The notes under the pieces are model-generated. The model saw nothing but the letters and a program-made list of their open reading frames with translations. It did no database searches and was not told the DNA's origin. Shown piece after piece: positions 25,126 through 34,700 of a stretch of 64,000 nt of DNA (its first letter is position 1; each line of letters opens with the position of its first letter). A program made the position numbers and the translations under genes. Location of the stretch: the NCBI RefSeq assembly GCF_009647605.1, contig NZ_WJIF01000004.1, positions 62,001 through 126,000 on the forward strand, written 5' to 3'. The stretch is from Agromyces agglutinans (GTDB taxonomy: Bacteria > Actinomycetota > Actinomycetes > Actinomycetales > Microbacteriaceae).

Positions 25126-26412
25126 ATGAGGCGACGCATCCTCACCACCGCGGCCCTCCTGGCCGGCTCCGCGCTCGCGCTCAGTGCGTGTGCGCCGAGC
25201 GCCTCGAGCGGCGGCGACCAGGCGACCGGCGACGAGGTCACGCTCAAGGTCTGGTCCTGGCGCACCGAAGACGTCGAGGCGTACAACACGATCTTCGACG
25301 TCTTCGAGGAGGAGCACCCCGGCATCACCGTCGAGTTCGAGGCGTTCCAGAACACCGAGTACAACCAGATCCTGACCACCGGCCTCGCCGGCAGCGACGG
25401 CCCCGACGTGCCCATGGTGCGTGCCTACGGCCAGCTGCAGCCGAACATCGAGGCCGGCCAGCTCGAGCCGATCGACGGCGAGGTCGACGGGCTCGACGAC
25501 ATCGCGCCGAGCGTCATCGCCGGCGCGAAGGGCAAGGCCGACGGCAAGACCTACGCCGTGCCGCTCGCGACGCAGACGCTGCAGATGTTCTACAACAAGC
25601 AGATCTTCGAGGAGCAGGGGCTCGAGGTCCCCACCACCTGGGACGAGTTCATCGAGGTCAACGAGAAGCTCCTCGCCGCGGGCGTCACGCCCATGGCGCT
25701 CGGCGCGAAGGACGACTGGATCCTGCCGATCTTCGCCGACATCATCGGCAGCGCCCGCTACGGCGGGTCGGAGTTCGAAGCGCAGGTGCTGTCGGGTGAG
25801 AAGGACTTCACCGACCCCGACTACGTCGCCTCGCTGCAGCTGATCACCGACCTGCAGAAGTTCCTCACGCCCGACGTGGTCGGCGTCAGCTACACCGACA
25901 GCCAGATCCAGTTCACCTCGGGCCAGGCGGCGCAGTTCCCCGGTGGATCGTTCGAGATCGCCACGTTCCGCAACCAGGCGCCCGACCTCGAGTTCGGCTC
26001 GTACCAGGTGCCGCTGCCCGAGGGGGCCGTGCTCGACGCCCCGGTCTCGCCCGCGTACGCTGACGGCAACTTCGCCGTGAACTCGAAGTCCGAGCACAAG
26101 GAGGCCGCGTTCGAGCTGCTCAACTGGCTCGCGACGCCCGAGTTCGGCCAGCTCGTCGCCGACGAGCTGAACCAGTTCTCGGCGATCCCCGGCGTCGAGT
26201 ACTCCGACGAGGTCATGAAGGAGGCATGGGCGAATTACGAGAGCGGCCAGGCGCCGTACCTGCTGCTCGTCGACTTCCGCTACGGCGAGCCGCTCGGCAC
26301 CGCGGTGCTCGGCGCCGAGGTCCAGAAGATGTTCCTCGGCCAGCAGGATGCCGCGGGCGCGGCGAGCACGCTGCAGCAGGGCATCTCTCAGTGGTTCACG
26401 CCCGGCGAGTGA
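25126..26412 (+). CDS. ABC transporter sugar-binding lipoprotein (family 1)
   Basis: 428 aa, strong ribosome binding site (AGAAGGAG). A Sec signal with lipobox LSAC places the lipid-modified cysteine at C22. The mature protein has the extracellular solute-binding family 1 fold (LKVWSWRTED start, then the Asp-Val-Pro-Met and FNNKQIFEEQGLEVPTTWDE-type hinge, here YNKQIFEEQG). Position after murQ suggests MurNAc, GlcNAc or small muropeptides as ligands. The stop codon lies in the first unit of a 14-base tandem repeat. The gap to the permease gene is 66 bases. Confidence 0.9.
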   Translation: MRRRILTTAALLAGSALALSACAPSASSGGDQATGDEVTLKVWSWRTEDVEAYNTIFDVFEEEHPGITVEFEAFQNTEYNQILTTGLAGSDGPDVPMVRAYGQLQPNIEAGQLEPIDGEVDGLDDIAPSVIAGAKGKADGKTYAVPLATQTLQMFYNKQIFEEQGLEVPTTWDEFIEVNEKLLAAGVTPMALGAKDDWILPIFADIIGSARYGGSEFEAQVLSGEKDFTDPDYVASLQLITDLQKFLTPDVVGVSYTDSQIQFTSGQAAQFPGGSFEIATFRNQAPDLEFGSYQVPLPEGAVLDAPVSPAYADGNFAVNSKSEHKEAAFELLNWLATPEFGQLVADELNQFSAIPGVEYSDEVMKEAWANYESGQAPYLLLVDFRYGEPLGTAVLGAEVQKMFLGQQDAAGAASTLQQGISQWFTPGE

Positions 26413-26442
26413 CGCCCGGCGAGTGACGCCCGGCGAGTGACG
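26401..26442 (+). repeat. 14-bp tandem repeat across the stop codon, three copies
   Basis: CCCGGCGAGTGACG is repeated perfectly at 26401, 26415 and 26429. The first copy encodes the final residues and the TGA stop of the binding-protein gene. Because 14 is not a multiple of three, each copy puts a TGA in a different frame, giving stops in all three frames. It probably arose by slippage duplication of the gene end. Confidence 0.95.
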
Positions 26443-26478
26443 CCCGCCACCACCCCTCGATAAGGAGCGACGAAGACC

Positions 26479-27432
26479 ATGTCCGCCATCACCGTGCCGA
26501 AGGTGCGCCGCCGGCGTCCGTCCACCGGCGTGGCCCTGTCCCGCCGGGCGGGCCTGGTCTTCGTCCTCCCCGCCCTCATCCTGTTCGCGGTGTTCATCGC
26601 CTACCCCCTGCTGACCGCGCTCAGCTACTCGTTCTTCGACTGGACCGGCATCCTCCGCGGTGACTTCACCGGCCTCGAGAACTACGTCCGGCTGTTCACG
26701 ACGCTGCCGTACAGCGAGGACATCCCGAACGCCTTCGTGCACAACCTCCTGCTGTTCTTCGGGGCGATGGTCTTCCAGAACACGGTCGGGCTCGGCCTCG
26801 CGACGCTGCTGCACCGCACGCGCCGGTTCAAGCGGTTCTTCCAGACGATGTACACGCTGCCGTACCTGGTTTCGCCCCTCGTCATCGGATACCTCTGGTC
26901 GCTGATGCTGTCGCCGCTGTTCGGGCCGGTGAACGCGGTGCTGCGCGCGATCGGGCTCGGCGAACTGGCGCAGCCGTGGCTGGGCAACCCGCAGACCGCG
27001 ATCTGGGTCGTGGTCATCGTGACCGCCTGGCAGTGGATCGGGTTCCCCGTGCTCCTGTACGGCGCGGCCCTCGGCGGCATCCCCGAGGAGGTCGACGAAG
27101 CCGCCTCGCTCGACGGCGCGAACGCGTGGCAGCGGTTCCGTTCGGTCACGCTGCCGATGCTCGTCCCGGCGATCGGCACGGTGAGCGTGCTCACCTTCAT
27201 CGGCGCGATGGAGGCGTTCCCCATCCCGTACGCGCTGGGCGGCTCGCAGGGCAATCCCGCCGGCGCGACCGACGTGCTGAGCCTGCTCTTCTACCGGACG
27301 GCGTTCGAGTCGGGCTCGTCCAACGCGATCGGCACGAGCTCGGCCATCGCGACCCTGCTGTTCCTCTTCATCTTCGGCATCGCGATCCTCATCACCGCGA
27401 TCATGCGCCGAGCCGAACGGAAGCTCTTCTGA
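26479..27432 (+). CDS. ABC sugar transporter permease (MalF-type)
   Basis: 317 aa, six membrane helices. The EAA loop that contacts the ATPase reads EEVDEAASLDGANAWQRF. It is the first permease of a binding protein-permease-permease importer. No ATPase gene is in the operon, which is common in actinobacteria where a shared MsiK-like ATPase energises many sugar importers. It overlaps the second permease start by one base (TGATG). Confidence 0.93.
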   Translation: MSAITVPKVRRRRPSTGVALSRRAGLVFVLPALILFAVFIAYPLLTALSYSFFDWTGILRGDFTGLENYVRLFTTLPYSEDIPNAFVHNLLLFFGAMVFQNTVGLGLATLLHRTRRFKRFFQTMYTLPYLVSPLVIGYLWSLMLSPLFGPVNAVLRAIGLGELAQPWLGNPQTAIWVVVIVTAWQWIGFPVLLYGAALGGIPEEVDEAASLDGANAWQRFRSVTLPMLVPAIGTVSVLTFIGAMEAFPIPYALGGSQGNPAGATDVLSLLFYRTAFESGSSNAIGTSSAIATLLFLFIFGIAILITAIMRRAERKLF

Positions 27433-28349
27433 TGACCGCGACGATCACGCCGGAATCCCGCGACGCCCCCACGCATGGCGGCGACAGCGGAACCCCCTCG
27501 AACCCGGACCGCCAGGGTCGCACGCGCCGCCGCCCGACGCTCGGCGGCTTCGCCTCGAGCACCTTCCTCTGGATCTATGCGGCCATCTCGATCGCACCGC
27601 TGCTGCTCATGGTGTCGAACTCGCTGCGCACCACGCAGGACATGGCGCAGCAGCCGCTGGGCCTGCCCCTGCCGCCGAACTTCACGAGCTACCAGAAGGC
27701 GTGGGTCACGGCGTCGTTCGAGACCTACTTCGTCAACTCGATCTTCGTGACCGTGGCATCCGTCGTGCTCTCGACGGCGGTCTCGCTGCTCGCGGCGTAC
27801 GCGTTCGCCCGCACGAGATCGAAGTGGTTCACCGCCCTCGAGGGGCTCTTCCTCTCGGGGCTCATGCTGCCGGTCTACCTCGCGATCCTGCCCCTGTTCT
27901 TCCTGCTCGACTCGCTCGGCATGGTGTCGAACCTGTGGAGCCTGATCCTCGTCTACGCGGCGCTCGGCATCCCGTTCTCGACGTTCGTGCTCGCGAGTTT
28001 CTTCCGGCAGCTGCCGTTGGAGCTCGACGAGGCGGCGCGACTCGACGGCGCCGGACCGTTCCAGACGTTCTGGCGCGTGCACCTGCCGCTGGTACGACCG
28101 GCGATCGCGACCGTGGTTGTCTTCCGGTTCGTGCCCGTGTGGAACGACTTCTTCTACCCGCTGATCCTCATCCGCGACCAGTCGTCGTACACGCTGCCGG
28201 TCGGCATCACGCGGTTCTTCGGCGAGTACCAGACCGACTGGGCGACGCTGTTCGCCGGGCTCACGCTCGCGACGATCCCGCTCGTCGTGCTCTTCCTGCT
28301 GGCCACCAAGCAGATCGTGTCGGGCCTCACCGCGGGCATGAGCAAGTGA
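27432..28349 (+). CDS. ABC sugar transporter permease (MalG-type)
   Basis: 305 aa. A basic, Pro-rich cytoplasmic N-terminus (1-45) precedes six membrane helices. The EAA loop LELDEAARLDGAGPFQTFWR is followed by PLVRPAIATV, typical of MalG-like partners. It ends with GMSK, and its stop overlaps the GTG start of the kinase gene (GTGA), so importer and kinase are translationally coupled. Confidence 0.93.
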   Translation: MTATITPESRDAPTHGGDSGTPSNPDRQGRTRRRPTLGGFASSTFLWIYAAISIAPLLLMVSNSLRTTQDMAQQPLGLPLPPNFTSYQKAWVTASFETYFVNSIFVTVASVVLSTAVSLLAAYAFARTRSKWFTALEGLFLSGLMLPVYLAILPLFFLLDSLGMVSNLWSLILVYAALGIPFSTFVLASFFRQLPLELDEAARLDGAGPFQTFWRVHLPLVRPAIATVVVFRFVPVWNDFFYPLILIRDQSSYTLPVGITRFFGEYQTDWATLFAGLTLATIPLVVLFLLATKQIVSGLTAGMSK

Positions 28350-29467
28350 ACCTGCTGGGCATCGACATCGGCGGCTCCGGCAGCCGGGTCGCGCTCGTCG
28401 TGGGCGGCGCTGGTGGCGCTGGTGGCGCTGGCGGTGCTGGCGGCGCGCGCGGCGCGCGCGGCGCTGGCGGCGCGCTCGTCGTGGGCGGCGCTGGTGGCGC
28501 TGGTGGCGCTGGCACGCGCCTCGAGCTGACGGGTGAGCGGGCCGGCGTGACGGCCGGCGGCAGCTCGGTGCCCGAGACGGCGCTCGCCCTCGTGCGTGCG
28601 GCGCGGCAGGCCTGGCCCGACGAGACCGACGCGATCGCGGGCATCGGCCTCGGAGCGACCGGCCTCGGCACCCTGGTCCGCGATCCGGCCGCGTTCGCGT
28701 CGGCGCTCGCGCAGGCCGTCGTGGATGCCCCGGCGCCGCGGCCGAACGAGCAGCCGGGCCCGCCGCCGGAGCCGCACCGACACCCGCAGCCACGACCGCG
28801 CGTCGCCATCGCGATCGACGCCGTCACCGCCCACCTCGGTGCGCTCGCCGGCCGCCCGGGCGCGATCGTCGCGCTCGGCACGGGCGTGATCGGCTTCGGC
28901 ACCGACGGCGACGGCGTCTGGCGGCGCGTCGACGGCTGGGGCCATCTCCTCGGCGACCGGGGCGGTGGAGCGTGGATCGGGCAGCGTGGCCTCGAGGCCG
29001 CTCTCCGCACGTACGACGGCCTCGATACGGCCGGCGCGGCGCTGCTCGACGCGGCGAAGGCCCGGTTCGGCGCGCCCGAGACCTGGCCGGCGCAGCTCTA
29101 TACGCGTGACGACCGGGCCGGCGTGCTCGCGAGCTTCGCGCCCGACGTCGCGGAGGCCGCCGCCTCGGGGGACTCGGCCGCCGGCGACATCCTGGCCCGC
29201 GCGGGTACGGAGGCGGCGCGCACCGGGCTCGCCGCGCTGCATCCGTCGTTGCCGCCACGCCTCGCGGCCACGGGCGGGCTGCTCGCTGCCGGTGGGCGAC
29301 TTGTATCCGCCTTCCGCGACACCGTGGCCGCCGAACGGCCCGATGTCGACCTGGTCGACCCTGCCGGCGACCCCCTCGACGGCGCGCTGCTGCTCGCCGA
29401 ACGTGCGGTCACGGGCGCTGTGCGCACCCATTCGCCGTACGTGTGGCTCGCCGAGCGGTCGGCCTGA
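28346..29467 (+). CDS. BadF/BadG/NagK-like sugar kinase (candidate MurNAc/GlcNAc kinase)
   Basis: 373 aa, GTG start coupled to the permease stop. It is an ASKHA-fold ATPase: phosphate-1 loop GIDIGGSGSR at residues 5-14, phosphate-2/adenosine motifs ALGTGVIGFG (about 175) and ATGGLLAAGG (about 310). In recycling pathways with non-PTS uptake, kinases of this family (for example Clostridium MurK) phosphorylate MurNAc and GlcNAc, producing the MurQ substrate. A Gly/Ala-rich insert at about residues 18-56, encoded by repeated GGTGGCGCT units (28403-28515), interrupts the first beta-hairpin. This is unusual; activity is likely but should be tested. A GlcNAc-specific kinase is the main alternative. 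Confidence 0.85.
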   Translation: MNLLGIDIGGSGSRVALVVGGAGGAGGAGGAGGARGARGAGGALVVGGAGGAGGAGTRLELTGERAGVTAGGSSVPETALALVRAARQAWPDETDAIAGIGLGATGLGTLVRDPAAFASALAQAVVDAPAPRPNEQPGPPPEPHRHPQPRPRVAIAIDAVTAHLGALAGRPGAIVALGTGVIGFGTDGDGVWRRVDGWGHLLGDRGGGAWIGQRGLEAALRTYDGLDTAGAALLDAAKARFGAPETWPAQLYTRDDRAGVLASFAPDVAEAAASGDSAAGDILARAGTEAARTGLAALHPSLPPRLAATGGLLAAGGRLVSAFRDTVAAERPDVDLVDPAGDPLDGALLLAERAVTGAVRTHSPYVWLAERSA

Positions 29468-29481
29468 CCGCGCTGCGGCCT

Positions 29482-29532
29482 CGCCTCACCGCTCGCCTCA
29501 CCGCGCCGCTCGCCTCACCGCGCCGCCTCACC
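29482..29532. repeat. Four copies of CGCCTCACC between convergent genes
   Basis: The 9-mer CGCCTCACC occurs at 29482, 29494, 29511 and 29524, spaced 12-17 bases, in the 60-base gap between the kinase and epoxide hydrolase genes; the last copy overlaps the hydrolase stop. No hairpin terminator is evident. Probably slippage. Confidence 0.6.
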
Positions 29533-30640
29533 ACGCCTCGGCGGCGAGCCGGCGCACGAGCCCCGCGATCACGTCGGGCACTTCTGCCGCGGCGAAGTGC
29601 CCGCCCGCCTTGAGGCGCTCGAACGACCGCAGGTCGCGGTAGTGCCGGCGCGCGAGCGACTCGGGATACGTCGACTCGTGGCGCTGGATCGCGATGACCG
29701 CGGGCACGTCGGTCGGCGGGATCGTGCCCGGCTGGTCGGCGCCCTCGTAGTACGGGCGGAACGAGGACTGGATCGACTGCGTGACCCAGTAGATCGTCGC
29801 CTCGGTGAGGATGCGATCGCGCGAGATGCGGCGTTCGACGGCCGAGGGGTCGCCCGGCGGGGTGTCGCTCCACTCGACGAGCTTCTCGGCCAGCCAGGCC
29901 AGCAGCCCGGCCGGCGAGTCGTTCAGCGCGGCCGCGAGGGTGTCGGGCCGCGTGCCCTGGACGTGCCCGTACGCGCCGTTCGCGCCGTGGAACGCCGCGA
30001 GCCCCTCGAAGAACGCGATCTCCTCGGGGTCGGTCGCCTGCTCGCGCTCCTGCTGGTTCGGGAAGTGCGAGTGCGTCGCGAGGATGCCCGCGACCTGCTC
30101 GGGGTGCTGCGCGGCGATGAGGTCGCTGACGTTGGCCGTGACATCCTCGCCGTAGGTCAGGTACCGCTCGTACCCGAGCACCTCGGTCATCAGCCGGTGC
30201 ATCGTGTCGGCCAGGCGCGTCTCGCTCATCTCGCCGTCGGCGTACGGCGTCGAGAACGCGAAGCCCGGCAGGCTCGCGACCACGACGTGCAGGTCGGGCA
30301 GCGCATCGGCGAGTTCGAGCTGGAGCGCGTAGGTGTGCGGCCAGCCGTGCATCACGAGCAGGGCCGGGGCATCCGCTCGCTCGCTGCGCCGGTGCACGAA
30401 ATGCAGCGTCGTGTCGTCGATCTCGGCGAGGAACTGCGGATGCCCGTTCAGCCACGCCTCGCGTTCGCGCCAGTCGAACGCGATCCACGAGTCGACGAGC
30501 TGCCGCAGGTAGTCGGCCGACAGGCCCGACGGCGGCTTGCGGGGCGAGTCGGGCAGGAGCCGCGTGCGGCGCAGCCGGTCGTGCAGGTCGGACAGCACCT
30601 CGTCGGGCACCGCGATCTCGAAGGGTCGCACCGTCGTCAT
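29528..30640 (-). CDS. Epoxide hydrolase (EHN-domain alpha/beta hydrolase)
   Basis: 370 aa from the ATG at 30640. An N-terminal EHN domain (PFEIAVPDEVLSDLHDRLRRTR) precedes an alpha/beta-hydrolase core with the oxyanion motif HGWPHT (99-102), nucleophile D166 in TYGEDVTAN and catalytic H348 in KAGGHFAAAE. The nucleophile elbow is usually GGDWG, so Glu-Asp-Val is a divergence that leaves the Asp in place. The lid tyrosine region HRRY is not obvious. The likely reaction is hydration of an epoxide to a diol; the natural substrate is unknown and no catabolic partners are adjacent. Confidence 0.88.
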   Translation of the reverse strand: MTTVRPFEIAVPDEVLSDLHDRLRRTRLLPDSPRKPPSGLSADYLRQLVDSWIAFDWREREAWLNGHPQFLAEIDDTTLHFVHRRSERADAPALLVMHGWPHTYALQLELADALPDLHVVVASLPGFAFSTPYADGEMSETRLADTMHRLMTEVLGYERYLTYGEDVTANVSDLIAAQHPEQVAGILATHSHFPNQQEREQATDPEEIAFFEGLAAFHGANGAYGHVQGTRPDTLAAALNDSPAGLLAWLAEKLVEWSDTPPGDPSAVERRISRDRILTEATIYWVTQSIQSSFRPYYEGADQPGTIPPTDVPAVIAIQRHESTYPESLARRHYRDLRSFERLKAGGHFAAAEVPDVIAGLVRRLAAEAW

Positions 30641-30733
30641 GGTCGGCAGGCTACGACCGGCCGCCGACATGCGAGGCGGGCGGTCCCCGGCCCCGCCGTC
30701 GGCCATCCCGCCGTGAGCGCCGCCGACCGCCGC

Positions 30734-31597
30734 CTATCGCGCCGCGAGCGCCGCCCGCACCCCGTCGACGAGCGAGGTCGTCGGGCGGCCGATGAGGCGT
30801 GCGAGCGTCGGCTGCGCGTCGGCGAGCACGCCGCGGCCGATCGCCTCGTCGATGCCGGCGACGAACCCGGCCGTGCCGGCGTCGAGCCCGGCGGACTCGA
30901 GCGAGGCCGCGAGCTCGTCGACCGTGAGCCGGCGGTAGGCGACGTCGCGTCCGGTGAGCTCGGATGCCACAGCCGCGAGCTCGTCGAAGTCCCAGGCCGT
31001 TTCACCGGTGAACTCGTACACCGAGCCGAGGTGGCCGTCTTCGAGCAGCACGACCGCGGCGCCCTCGGCCAGGTCGGCGCGCGTGGCGCTCGCGACGCGA
31101 CCGTCGCCGGCGGCCTTCGCGATCACGCCGGACTCGGCGGCGTCCGCGACATCCTGCACGTAGTTCTCGGTGTACCAGTTGTTGCGCACGATCACCGCGG
31201 GAACACCCGAGGCGGCGATGAGCTCCTCGGTCGCGCGGTGGTCGGCCGCGAGCGCGAAGTCGGCGGTGGTCGCGTGCGGCGCGCTCGTGTAGACGAGCTT
31301 CGCGACGCCCGCCGCCGCGGCGGCCTCGACCACGTTGCGGTGGCCCTCGACTCGGGCGCCCGGCACGGACCCCGAGACGAGCAGCACCGCGTCGACGCCC
31401 TCGAGCGCGGCGGCGATGGTGTCGGGGCGGTCGTAGTCGAGCGTCGCGGTGTGCACGCCGCGGTCGGCCAGGTCGGCGAGCTTCGCGATGTCGCGCGCGG
31501 TCGCGAGGATCTCGGCGCGCGCCGTGCCGCGTGCGAGCAGGGCTTCGACGACGAGGCGGCCGAGGTGGCCGGAGGCGGCGGTGACGAGGACGGTCAT
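30734..31597 (-). CDS. NmrA/QorB-like NAD(P)H-dependent reductase
   Basis: 287 aa; GGAAGGA precedes the ATG at 31597. MTVLVTAASGHLGRLVVEAL carries the NmrA-type GxxGxxG loop (here AASGHLG). There is no Tyr-x3-Lys catalytic pair, as expected for QorB/NmrA proteins that reduce quinones or act as redox sensors. The later RNNWYTENY segment is characteristic of QorB-like NAD(P)H:quinone oxidoreductases. It stands alone, upstream of (same strand as) the epoxide hydrolase with a 93-base gap. Confidence 0.85.
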   Translation of the reverse strand: MTVLVTAASGHLGRLVVEALLARGTARAEILATARDIAKLADLADRGVHTATLDYDRPDTIAAALEGVDAVLLVSGSVPGARVEGHRNVVEAAAAAGVAKLVYTSAPHATTADFALAADHRATEELIAASGVPAVIVRNNWYTENYVQDVADAAESGVIAKAAGDGRVASATRADLAEGAAVVLLEDGHLGSVYEFTGETAWDFDELAAVASELTGRDVAYRRLTVDELAASLESAGLDAGTAGFVAGIDEAIGRGVLADAQPTLARLIGRPTTSLVDGVRAALAAR

Positions 31598-31708
31598 GTG
31601 GTTCCTTCCGAGCGATGGGGGAGCGTCGGGCTCCACGAACAGCAACGGGATGCCGCATCCGGGGCATTCCCGGCCGCGGAAACGAGGTGCCATCGAACGC
31701 GCCGTGCC

Positions 31709-31758
31709 GGAAATCGGGCCCTATCCCCGCCAGCGGCTGGGGATAGGGCCCGATTTCC
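31709..31758. terminator. Perfect 20-bp-stem hairpin between same-strand genes (family c, copy 1)
   Basis: Left arm GGAAATCGGGCCCTATCCCC (31709-31728) pairs perfectly with 31739-31758 around a 10-base loop. There is no T-tract, so it is a strong hairpin rather than a classical intrinsic terminator. It lies just past the end of the M14 gene and before the reductase gene's upstream region. A closely related hairpin at 60088-60145 shows that it belongs to a repeat family. Confidence 0.8.
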
Positions 31759-31764
31759 TGCAGA

Positions 31765-34700
31765 TCACCCCGCGAAGTGGGCGAGGATGCGGCCCACCAC
31801 CTCCGCTCGGGCGGCATCCGATTCGAGCTGCTCGAGCCCGAAGCCGAACAGCAGCGAATCGACCGTCGCGGTGGCCGCGTAGAACGGACCCTCGATGGTG
31901 ATGCGCTCCCAGTCGCCGACGTTGCCGGGGCTCGAGGCCGGGGCGCCGAGCACCGTCCAGTCGCCGAGCCCGGTCTCGAAGCCCTCGGCCTCGGTCTCGA
32001 CGCCGGCCACCGTGAATCGGGTGTCGTCGACGATCAGCCCGACCTCGCCCGTGAACGGGTCGGTCACGTAGCTGATCACGAGCTCGATCTCCTGGCCCTC
32101 GTAGGCGCTGAGGTCGAACGAGACATCCGTCCAGCCGCCCGACGATCCGGTGAACGAGTTCCATTCGCCGGTCGCGCCCGTCGAGGTGCACGGGTTGCCG
32201 ACGGTCAGGTAGTTCGCCAGCTGCGGATGCTGGTCGACGAAGAACCCGGCCTCGCACTCGGCGGGCGGTGCCGTGCTCGTGCCGTCGTTCAGGTCGGGCA
32301 GCGTCGTCCAGTCCTCCGTGCCGACCGGGCGCACCTCGACGATCACGTGGTCGTACTGCAACTCCGTGATGAACGAGAACTGCGCATCGAACGTCGCCGT
32401 CTCGCCGTCGGCGAGCTCGGGCACCGAGAACGTGCGACCCAGCCGCTGGTAGCCCTCGTCGACATGCGCCGCGAACGCGGCCCAGGCCCCCTCGATCGGC
32501 AGGAACGGTCCCGACGGCCCGGTGTACTCGGCCGCCGCCCAGCTCTCGAACTGCGGGAACTCGTCGATCGGCAGCACGTCGCTCGTCGGCGTGAACTCGC
32601 CCGCCTCGTCGATCGGGTTGTCGACCGTCGCCGGGCCGCCGAACAGCGCCCCGACGCCCGTCAACGGGACATCCGTACCGGCGACGCCCTCAGCACCGAC
32701 CGGGGTGCGGTCGTACGCGCCCAGCCAGTACTGCGTGAAGTCGTCGGCGAGGATCAGGCAGTCGGAGAAGAAGTCCTCCGTCACCTGGCATTCCTGCTCG
32801 GGGGCACCGTCGAGGCCGTAGTAGATGCCGCCGACCGCGCCGGCGAGCTGGCCGTAGTAGGCGGTCGTCTCGCCCGCGAGCGCGAGCTTGCCGCCCTCGT
32901 TGAGGAAGTCGCGCACCGCGATCGTCAGGTACTGCTGGCGCTCGGCGACCGACAGGTCGGTGACATCCCCGAACAGGAACGTCTCGGTGAGCACGTCGTC
33001 GGCGTCCTGCGTCAGCCGGTTGTCGCCCAGGTACCAGAGGATCGAGTCGTAGTGCCCGAGCACGCCCAGGTCGTGCGGCACGCCCTGCGCGTCGACGTCC
33101 CACACGTCGGCGTCGACGCCGTTCGCGGCGAGCGCGGCGAGGTGCTCGTCGAGGTACTTCGGCCCATCGTTGCGAGGAGCCGGTTCGGGGTTGAAGCCCG
33201 TGTAGTCCTCGTTCGCGATGACGAGCACGTCGTTGCCCGTGTCCTGCGCCACCTCGTACGTGAACGGTTCGCTCTGCACGAGCCTGGCGTTCCACGTGCG
33301 GAAGATGTCGCGCAGGCTCGGCAGCGCCGAGAACCGCACCTCGACGGTGTCGCCCGGACTCGCACCGCGCACCGTGCCGCGGTACTCGGCGTAGTAGTCG
33401 GTGTTCTCGTCGCCGTAGCGCTCACCGCCGTCCCACTCCTGCACGAGCGAGATGCGCGGCGGCCCGCCGTTGATGCGGTAGGTCATGAACTTCGCGAACA
33501 GGTCGCGCTTGGCCCACACCGCGACCGTCTGCGGGTCGCCGTACGACACCGAGAACGTGTCGACCTGGAAGTCGGGCGCGTCGCGCCCCACGACCGAGAC
33601 CGGGTCGTTCGGGTCGAGCGCCGACTCGGCGACCGCGAGCGCGAACGGCACGTTCTTCTCGAACTCGGCCTGGATGAGCGCCTCGTCGTCGGGGAAGTCG
33701 AAGCCCAGGGCCACGCAGTCCTCCTCTGCGACCCACTCGTCATCTGGCACCGAGTCGGCCGCCGCCTCGCAGGTCGACATCTCGGGCGTGAACCCGAGCG
33801 CGCCGTGCGCCGCCTGCATGTGCGTGTCGAGGTCGCCGTTCGTCGTGTACAGCTCGGCCGAGAGGTCGGGGTCGTAGCCCGGCACCGCGGGATTCGCGTC
33901 GTCGCCGGCCATCGCCTCGTAGATCACGTCGTCGGGCGACGGCGTCGCGACCTGCCAGCCGATGCCGTACAGCAGCAGCTCGGCGGCCGAGTGGTAATTG
34001 ATCAGGAACTCGGGCGTAATGTCGCCGAACAGCTCGTCGAGGGCCTGCGTCTCGGGCTCCGACCCGGGCGAGGGCCCGCGGTACGTGTCGCTCGCCGGGT
34101 TCGGCGAGGAGCCCTCGTTGTCGTAGCCCCAGCGCGTCACCGAGTTGCGGTTCAGGTCGACGCCGTCGGCGCCGGTGATCTGGCCGTCGCCGTTGTTGTC
34201 GCGCAGGTTCTTGCGCCAGAGCCGGTTGCCCTCGCCGAACGAGTGGTCGTAGCCGTCGGGGTTCGCGACCGGCACGAACCAGACCTCGGTCGAGTCGACG
34301 ATGTCGGTGATGCGCTCGTCGGTGCCGTAGGAGTCGAGGTAGAGGTCGAGCAGGCGCCGAACCATCTCGGGCGTGATCCACTCGCGTGCGTGCTGCGCGC
34401 CGACGTAGACGGTGGTCGGCCGCTTGCCCTCCTTGCGCTGCTTGTCGATGCGGCCGGTCACGCGCACCGCGCCGATGTCCTGGCCCTGGTGGGTCTGGCC
34501 GATGACCTTGAACTGGGCGATCTTCGGATGCTCCGCCGCCTGGTCCATGAGCTCCTCGAGGATCCCGCCCTCGCCCCCGTACATGCGGAAGACGCCGTCG
34601 GTCGCCTGCAGCGACCGGCGCTGCGCGGCGGGCTCCTTCGCCTCGAGGGCGGTGCCCTCGTCGGCCAGCTCGTCGGCCTGGATCTCGTTCAGGATCACCT

